Below are positions 57,975 to 64,000 of a stretch of 64,000 nt of DNA, one piece after another. The stretch covers positions 682,001 to 746,000 of the forward strand of contig NC_067396.1 in assembly GCF_000165395.2 (NCBI RefSeq). The letters are read 5' to 3'. Source of the stretch: Babesia bovis T2Bo. Lineage: Eukaryota > Apicomplexa > Aconoidasida > Piroplasmida > Babesiidae. The notes below the pieces were generated by a model, which saw nothing but the letters and a program-made list of their open reading frames with translations, was not told where the DNA came from and ran no database searches. The position numbers were made by a program, and so were the translations under genes. Within the stretch, counting starts at the first letter, position 1, and every line of letters starts with the position of its first letter.

Positions 57975-58628
57975 TGTGTAGAACGTGGCCTGTTGAAATA
58001 TAGGTATCGATTAAAAGAACATGAAAGGGATGGCAAGGAATTGTAAATAGAACGATAGAGTCAAGATATATGTACTACTCAAGTCTTGATGAAAAACAGA
58101 TCAATGGACTAATAGGCAACCATTTGTTAATTGTGATTGAATTCAGATGGAATACATACTTGCCTCATGAATGACTAACATATGAAGCGACTGGTCATCC
58201 AGACAGAATCTTTGAATGACTATAACGATTATCCTAGCCACTCTAGAATACAAAAAGGCTATATATCCAATATGCGATTATATCTTCCAAAAACCTTGCA
58301 CATTGGCATTGGATTCCAGGACTAAATTTAATAAAAGTTGAAAACGACGGTGGTACCAGCATTACCCAGAATATGCAGCCTGGATCGTAAAAACATTATA
58401 AATACTACTGATAACGAATGGAATTTAGTAAATCTACACATTGGAATGACGTCAACAAATAAAGGCTAGGACGTTTGAATAACACAAGGGCACTGCCATC
58501 ACACGAGTAGTAATATAAATTGACTATACACACCTGATTTGTAAAGATGTATTTAATTATAGAAAGAGTTACTAGTGTGTAATTATTCAAATACCGAGAA
58601 GATCCTCCAGTTGCCTGGGTTCAGACAC
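57975..58628. other. Intergenic, nothing recognised
   Basis: About 650 bp between two minus-strand genes: promoter of the helical-repeat gene and 3' flank of the HIT gene. One ORF of 61 codons (58405-58590, -) is without features. Confidence 0.4.
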
Positions 58629-59335
58629 TCAAATGGTTAAACTGCCAACCTTCCGTTCGGAAACAACTTTATCAACAAACGGACGCATGTCATTAGCCGC
58701 AACCGACATCTCCTCAGGAGTCCTGAGGAGCGTATAACTAAGGATAACATAACATACCATAACCTGTTAGTAGGCTTTTCCAACTCGTCATATATAGAGT
58801 CCGGCTCCGCTAAATCGTCCTTTACCCTTGGGATTATGTGAAAGTGGACGTGAGATATCGTCTGGCCAGCAGCTTCACCATCCTATGATAATATACAACG
58901 GTATGTCATGCCAGAATCAATACACAGACTCAATATTACCCACCTGGCATACTATAGTACAGGCTGAGGCATTATGCTTCTGCTCGAGGGCTTCAGCAGT
59001 TACCTGTACCAGTGCACTCAAATCGGCTAATTCAGCAGCTGTCATATCCTTGTATCTCTGTAACACAGTTGGTTATGCTAACAAAGTATTATAGAACCCA
59101 AAAGTAAAATATTTGGGAAAAGACGTAACCAACCTTAACAACACGCAAGGGTGATACCAAAGAATGACCTGGCATGAAGGGACGAATGTTCACAAAAGCA
59201 TAAGACATGGATGATTTAGCAAATACCTGGCTTCCAGGTATACTTATAGTGCCAAAAGAAAATGAATCATCGTTCTTTATGTCAGTACTGACGGAAAAGG
59301 ACGAATCGCTAGTAACACCACCCATGGTTACAACC
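58629..59335 (-). CDS. FHIT-like HIT hydrolase
   Basis: Histidine-triad dinucleoside polyphosphate hydrolase (Ap3A/Ap4A). The start MGGVTSDSSFSVSTDIKNDD is an extension of about 30 residues. Then VFAKSSMSYAFVNIRPFMPG and HSLVSPLRVV form the N-terminal nucleotide pocket. Middle exons give YKDMTAAELADLSALVQVTA and, after splicing, GEAAGQTISHVHFHIIPR with the catalytic HxHxH. Following residues DSIYDELEK and the C-terminal RTPEEMSVAANDMRPFVDKV match FHIT rather than HINT. About five exons with short introns; stop TGA at 58629-58631. The MGxxxS start could allow myristoylation. Confidence 0.85.
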
Positions 59336-60116
59336 TTGATGTTCCTACGAAATACATATCGATATGTAGTAAATCGAGAATAGATGTATTTGCACAGCAT
59401 CAAGAATTGCATTCAAGTTTTAAAACATAGAATCTACTATTAGAGTTGTCTTTTAGGAAGATATTCTAAAGAGCGCAAATGTACTACATAAAGATGCGAA
59501 AATATATTAAATGCAAAAGGATACTGAATATAGAAAGGGGAAAATATAGGGTTGCAATAGAACCTCATAACATGAGCTGAAATTAATCGTTGATAACAAC
59601 GGTTATGTTCAGACATCGAAACTTATTCCCTAAGGTTTCAATACCTGGACATAGATACACATTAAATAGCATATAAACATATAAATTTATCTACCTGGAA
59701 TGTAAAATCAACTGAACTTTCAGGCATATGGTAACATCGTAACCATCAAACTATAAACTAAGATATATTATCCATGGAATCACGTAGCTTACATTGCCCA
59801 CTGCACTTATAAGATCAAATTACATGGTATTTACGTACACATCAACAAAGAAAATATGAACGAATGTATGTAACACACAACGCACGTTGACCAATACGCT
59901 GCCATATTGTTATGTAGCATGATATGTTGCCAACTAACTTCCGTAATTAAGTGTGTACAAAATTAATCCTAATAGAGTTGCAGCCTTAGTCAAGTAATCT
60001 GAATCGGCCACTCGAGGATTACTGTAAGGATAAGCATACCTTAACGTAGGATAACCCAGTATTTAGATATAGAGAGTTATATAAAACGATTTATACGCTG
60101 TCATGGTAAATTGGCA
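59336..60116. other. Divergent intergenic region
   Basis: About 780 bp, A-rich on the plus strand, between the HIT gene and PRP5. Expected to hold two promoters; no coding potential or repeat recognised. Confidence 0.4.
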
Positions 60117-63100
60117 ATGCGTTCACGCGAAGAAGACTATCGCAGGAAGTCGCATCGGCGACGTAGTCGGAGCCCATACGATGACAGACATAAACATTCA
60201 AGGAGGCGCTCGGTTTCACGATCCAGTGAAAGAGAAGAATATAGGAAAGATAAACACGGAAGACGACATCTAGATTCAGTAGATAGTTCCACTGCAAAGA
60301 GGTATTCAAGGTCACACCGATCAACTTCGCGAGATAGATATAAACGCAAAGAAAGGAGTAGCAGTTCACATGATAGAAGGGATAAACGCCATGATAGTCA
60401 CGCGTCGCGTGATGAGCGCAAGAATGCGCTGCATTTAACAGCACCGACATCATCCAAAGCAGATGATCCTAGACATAAAAGCACATCTAGCAATGCTGAT
60501 ACCGGAAAAACAAATCCACAAACGTCTAAAGAACCAGCGGTTGTTACAAAACTTGATAGATTGGCAAGATTCAAAAAATTAGCGGAAGAAAAGAAGTTAC
60601 AAGCAAAACAGACGGGTATAACCTCAGAAGCTAGTAAAGGTGTTACATTGAAGCTATCTGAATCTAAATATAAAAAAGTGGAAACAAAAGCATTGGAAAG
60701 TATATTCCACGATACTAACGATACCCTGGACAACGAAAAGAACCCATTGGATACATCGGATATCGGCGATGTAGACCCCTTGGAATTCTATATGCAGAAT
60801 ATATTGAAAGAAAGTGAAAAGGATATACAACAGGTACAACTAGATCCCATTATAGACCCTAACGCTATAGACCACTCTGATGTAGGTAAATCAGTGACCC
60901 TAGATGAAATAATGGCAATGTCCCATGAAGAGGAACAGACTGATGAACAACAGGAAAAGGAATTTGTTTCAGTACTAAGACGAAAAACACGAAAAGATGT
61001 TAAAAAAGAAGGTCATGACGATGGTGTTATATCCAGTGATGAGGATAAACCCGAACCTAACTCTAATGTGGATTACTCAGAACTGTTCAAAGGGACCACC
61101 AGAAGCCGCATTGAAATGCCCAAAGTGGACCACTCTACAATAGATTACCAGCCTTTTAAGAAGAATTTCTACGTACAAATATCGGCAATCACCGCAATGA
61201 AAGAACATGAAGTTGAGGCATTTAGGAAGGCTAACGGAAATATAAGGGTAAGAGGTAAATATTGCCCAAGACCCATATATAATTTCTCACAATGCGGATT
61301 GCCAGATCCTATACTCTCACTATTACAACGGAGAAATTATGAAAAACCGTTTCCAATACAAATGCAATGCATACCTGCGCTAATGTGTGGAAGAGATGTT
61401 CTCGCCATTGCAGAAACGGGATCCGGTAAAACAATGGCATACCTGCTGCCTGCAATAAGACATGTACTGTACCAACCCAAGTTAAGAGAAAATGAAGGAA
61501 TGATCGTACTCATTATCGCACCCACCAGGGAACTGGCAAGCCAAATAGGAGTTGAAAGCTCTAAGTTGTGCAAGCTGGTAGGAATAAGAACTAAAGCTGT
61601 GTACGGAGGATCGCCCATAGGAGAGCAGTTAAACGCACTGAAAAGAGGAGTTGAAATAGTATGCGGTACACCGGGAAGACTAATTGAGGTACTCACGATC
61701 AGTAACGGTAAAGTCACCAACCTAAGAAGAGTTACTTTCGTAGTAATCGACGAAGCCGATCGCATGTTTGATCTAGGGTTCAGCCCACAGATATCGGCAA
61801 TAGTAGATAATATAAGACCAGATAGGCAAACTGCACTCTTCTCTGCAACATTCCCACCAACCATTGAAGCACTGGCCAAAAAGATTTTAACTAAACCCTT
61901 GCAAATCATCGTGGGAGAATCTGGAAAAAGTGCATCACAAGTAGACCAACATGTGATGGTACTGCCAGAGAGACAGAAAATGTACGCACTACTGAAATTA
62001 CTAGGAGAATGGCATGAACACGGGAGTATAATAGTCTTTGTCAATAGACAATTGGATGCAGATAGCATGTACGCAGAATTGATAAAGCATGGATATGACT
62101 GCGCAGTACTGCACGGAGGACAGGACCAAACAGATCGAGAATTTACATTGCAAGATTTCAGAGATGGAACTAAAGGAATACTAATTGCAACCTCAATCGC
62201 AGCACGAGGGATCGATGTCAAAAACGTTGTACTAGTCATCAACTACGCGACGCCAGACCATATCGAAGACTACGTACACAGAGTCGGTAGAACCGGCAGA
62301 GCAGGTAATATAGGAACCAGCTATACCTTCATTACACCAGAAGAAGGAGCAAAGTCACATGATATAATAAAAGCAATGAAAGCATCGAACCAGGTGGTAC
62401 CAATTGAACTACAGGAACTGGCAGAAATGCACCTTGCCACACTAGATGGAAGACAAAAAGTAAGATTAGGAGGAGGATTTGGTGGGAGAGGATTTAAATT
62501 CACAGATGCAGAAAAATCAAGACAGCAGCAAGAACGCCAATTGGCGTGCAGAGCACTAGGTAAGACCATAGATCATATGATACAAGTCATGCAGGATTCA
62601 ATAACGAGATTGATGAAGAGGAAGAAGCGGCACTTACAGAAAATGTAAGTGGTATGCCAAGCATTAAACCGGTAAGATTTGCTAAGATTATGCACCAATA
62701 CGATATAGACAAATCCACTCCAAGCCCCGACTGTACAGACTGCATCAAAGGATACGAAAAACCCATTCGAAAAGCCCATAGTTACAGTAAGTAATGTATA
62801 TGTACAAACATATGACGTAGCGCGAGCCCGAACCTATGATCAAGGGGTTGACCTGTGCTGGATATATAGACGCCAACACGGGATACGCCCATGACGAATT
62901 CGATATCAATTCCTACCCAGAAATAGTAAGGCAACGCATCACGAACAAGGAGGTGCTGTCATACGTAATGGAACAAACTGGAGTAACGCTACAAATAAAG
63001 GGGAGATACATACCCGTAGACCAGGCTACGCGTAACCTCAACGTTGCCGGAGGAACAAAGGGGCTATACGTTGAGATATCAGGACCAAGCGTAGTCAGCG

Positions 63101-63241
63101 TGCAGTCAGCTTTGTAAGTTTTTATACACACGAAACATATTATATAGGAGCGAACTAAGAAAAATAGTACAAACGGCAGCAGTACCGCAGTATGGGCAGC
63201 CAGCATTACAAAAGATGCCAGGAAGATATTCCGTGCTATAG
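60117..63241 (+). CDS. PRP5: Spliceosomal DEAD-box helicase PRP5/DDX46
   Basis: RNA helicase that remodels U2 snRNP at the branch site. The N-terminus is an RS domain (RRKSHRRRSRSPYDDRHKHS), then acidic linkers. The helicase core has the Q motif region (YEKPFPIQMQCIPALM), AETGSGKT, PTRELASQ, VIDEADRMFDLGF, SATFPP, GTKGILIATSIAARGIDVKN and HRVGRTGRAG. Exon 1 ends at GCACTAG near 62561 and an intron leads to GFNNEIDEEEEAALTENVSG. A later exon gives EFDINSYPEIVRQRITNKEV and VTLQIKGRYIPV, the KH-like C-terminal domain specific to PRP5/DDX46. The last exon ends MPGRYSVL at TAG 63239-63241. Start at ATG 60117. Confidence 0.92.
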
Positions 63242-63409
63242 TCACATTAGAAATATAGATATATCATATAATCTAATGTAAACAGACGCTTCTATCCAAA
63301 AGCTTTAAATGATAGTAATTCAATATGTGCCTAGAATGAAGGTCACACAGTTTTCAGGCCCTATATCTCTACACATCTAAATATAACGCAGTAAAAATGT
63401 TAGCTTATC

Positions 63410-64000
63410 ATGGAACAATCAGATAATGATGAACAACAACCGAAAAAACCAACACAAATACCCAAAGTGGTAGCATTAGGAATAAATCACGCACTCTGTG
63501 TTACAAAGACTTTGGCATTTAGGCAGGGAGATACTAATCTAAACGATAATCAAGGAGATGCAACGAAGGTTATAGATGCAAATATTCACGTACATTCTTG
63601 GGGAAAGGGATCTTTCAACTGTCTAGGACATGGATTGGAAGAACATCTTACGAAAACACCAAAGAATATACAGTATTTCGAACGTAAAAATGTAGCACAA
63701 GTATCATGTGGAGATTATCATTCTGCAGTGCTAATTTTGCCAAATGGAGCACGAAAAGGAGATGGAGGAACGGTATTCACATTCGGGCTTGGAACTGCAG
63801 GACGACTAGGATATGCCCTAAAAGGTAATACGCATCACACAGGAGAACTTGGAAATGATCAAGAAAATGAAGCACCATGGTGTACAGCATACCCACAACC
63901 AGTTGGATTGTCAGTGAATCTAAAACATAATGTGGTATCATTAGCATGCGGAGCAAATCATACACTAGTTACCACAGTTGATGGCTCACTGTTCTCTTGG
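63410..64000 (+). CDS. RCC1-repeat protein (partial, cut by window end)
   Basis: Open reading frame from ATG 63410 (MEQSDNDEQQPKKPTQIPKV) running to the window edge with no stop. RCC1-type blades are visible: VVALGINHALCVT, HVHSWGKGSFNCLGHG, VAQVSCGDYHSAVL, VFTFGLGTAGRLGY and VVSLACGANHTLVTTVDGSL. RCC1 repeats form beta propellers that act as Ran exchange factors or as scaffolds in other proteins. With only three blades seen, the specific role is open. Confidence 0.82.
   Translation, partial: MEQSDNDEQQPKKPTQIPKVVALGINHALCVTKTLAFRQGDTNLNDNQGDATKVIDANIHVHSWGKGSFNCLGHGLEEHLTKTPKNIQYFERKNVAQVSCGDYHSAVLILPNGARKGDGGTVFTFGLGTAGRLGYALKGNTHHTGELGNDQENEAPWCTAYPQPVGLSVNLKHNVVSLACGANHTLVTTVDGSLFSW

Noticed and set aside
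61337..62242. 301-codon minus-strand ORF
   Set aside because: It lies entirely antisense to the conserved PRP5 helicase core and has no domain; open only because of the base composition of that exon.

Overview
The window is nuclear DNA of an apicomplexan piroplasm, most likely a Babesia sensu stricto species. The evidence is many very short GT-AG introns (mostly 33-40 nt), dense genes on both strands, an ApiAP2 factor, an apicomplexan four-CNB cGMP-dependent kinase, a GAP50 glideosome anchor and several proteins with signal-peptide leaders of apicoplast type. Base composition looks more balanced than in Theileria or Plasmodium. Species cannot be fixed from sequence alone. Spliced genes are given by outer CDS limits; exon joins I worked out by eye are stated in the entries.

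Left part (1-19.7 kb): PRELI-like lipid transfer protein, apicoplast YggT/YCF19, DPH3, apicoplast Der/EngA GTPase, a POLD3-like PCNA-binding protein, Rab geranylgeranyltransferase beta, a SAC3/GANP (THP3/LENG8) protein, the FeS helicase DDX11/CHL1, a small membrane protein, a 78-bp-arm inverted repeat, ESCRT-II VPS25, the UFM1-pathway protein DDRGK1, a CCA-adding enzyme with a secretory leader, an unknown protein, and an isolated Sec16-type C-terminal module.

Middle (19.7-42.1 kb): a DHHC palmitoyltransferase, PKG, GAP50 and a ZIP transporter are all on the minus strand. Cytochrome b5, apicoplast L3, a two-RRM protein and LSm4 follow. Next come four tightly packed plus-strand genes (a helical-repeat organellar-type protein, a secreted Cys-rich protein, an unknown helical protein and telomerase reverse transcriptase), then a probable mitochondrial macro-domain protein on the minus strand.

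Right part (42.1-64 kb): several unrecognised small genes, including a zinc-finger/coiled-coil protein and a 57-residue ORF. Then a three-domain ApiAP2 factor, an apicoplast-type rubredoxin-like membrane protein whose stop codon overlaps that of the class I ribonucleotide reductase large subunit, a large putatively N-myristoylated helical protein, a mitochondrial-type helical protein, an FHIT-like hydrolase, the spliceosomal helicase PRP5/DDX46, and the start of an RCC1-repeat protein cut by the window end.

The genes do not form one pathway. Recurrent themes are organelle upkeep (apicoplast translation and membrane proteins, mitochondrial RNA and lipid proteins), motility and egress (PKG, GAP50, DHHC), and genome maintenance (DDX11, POLD3-like, RNR, TERT). 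The least explained items are the inverted repeat at 14.1-14.4 kb, the macro-domain protein, the free Sec16 C-terminal module, and the compact gene block ending in TERT.
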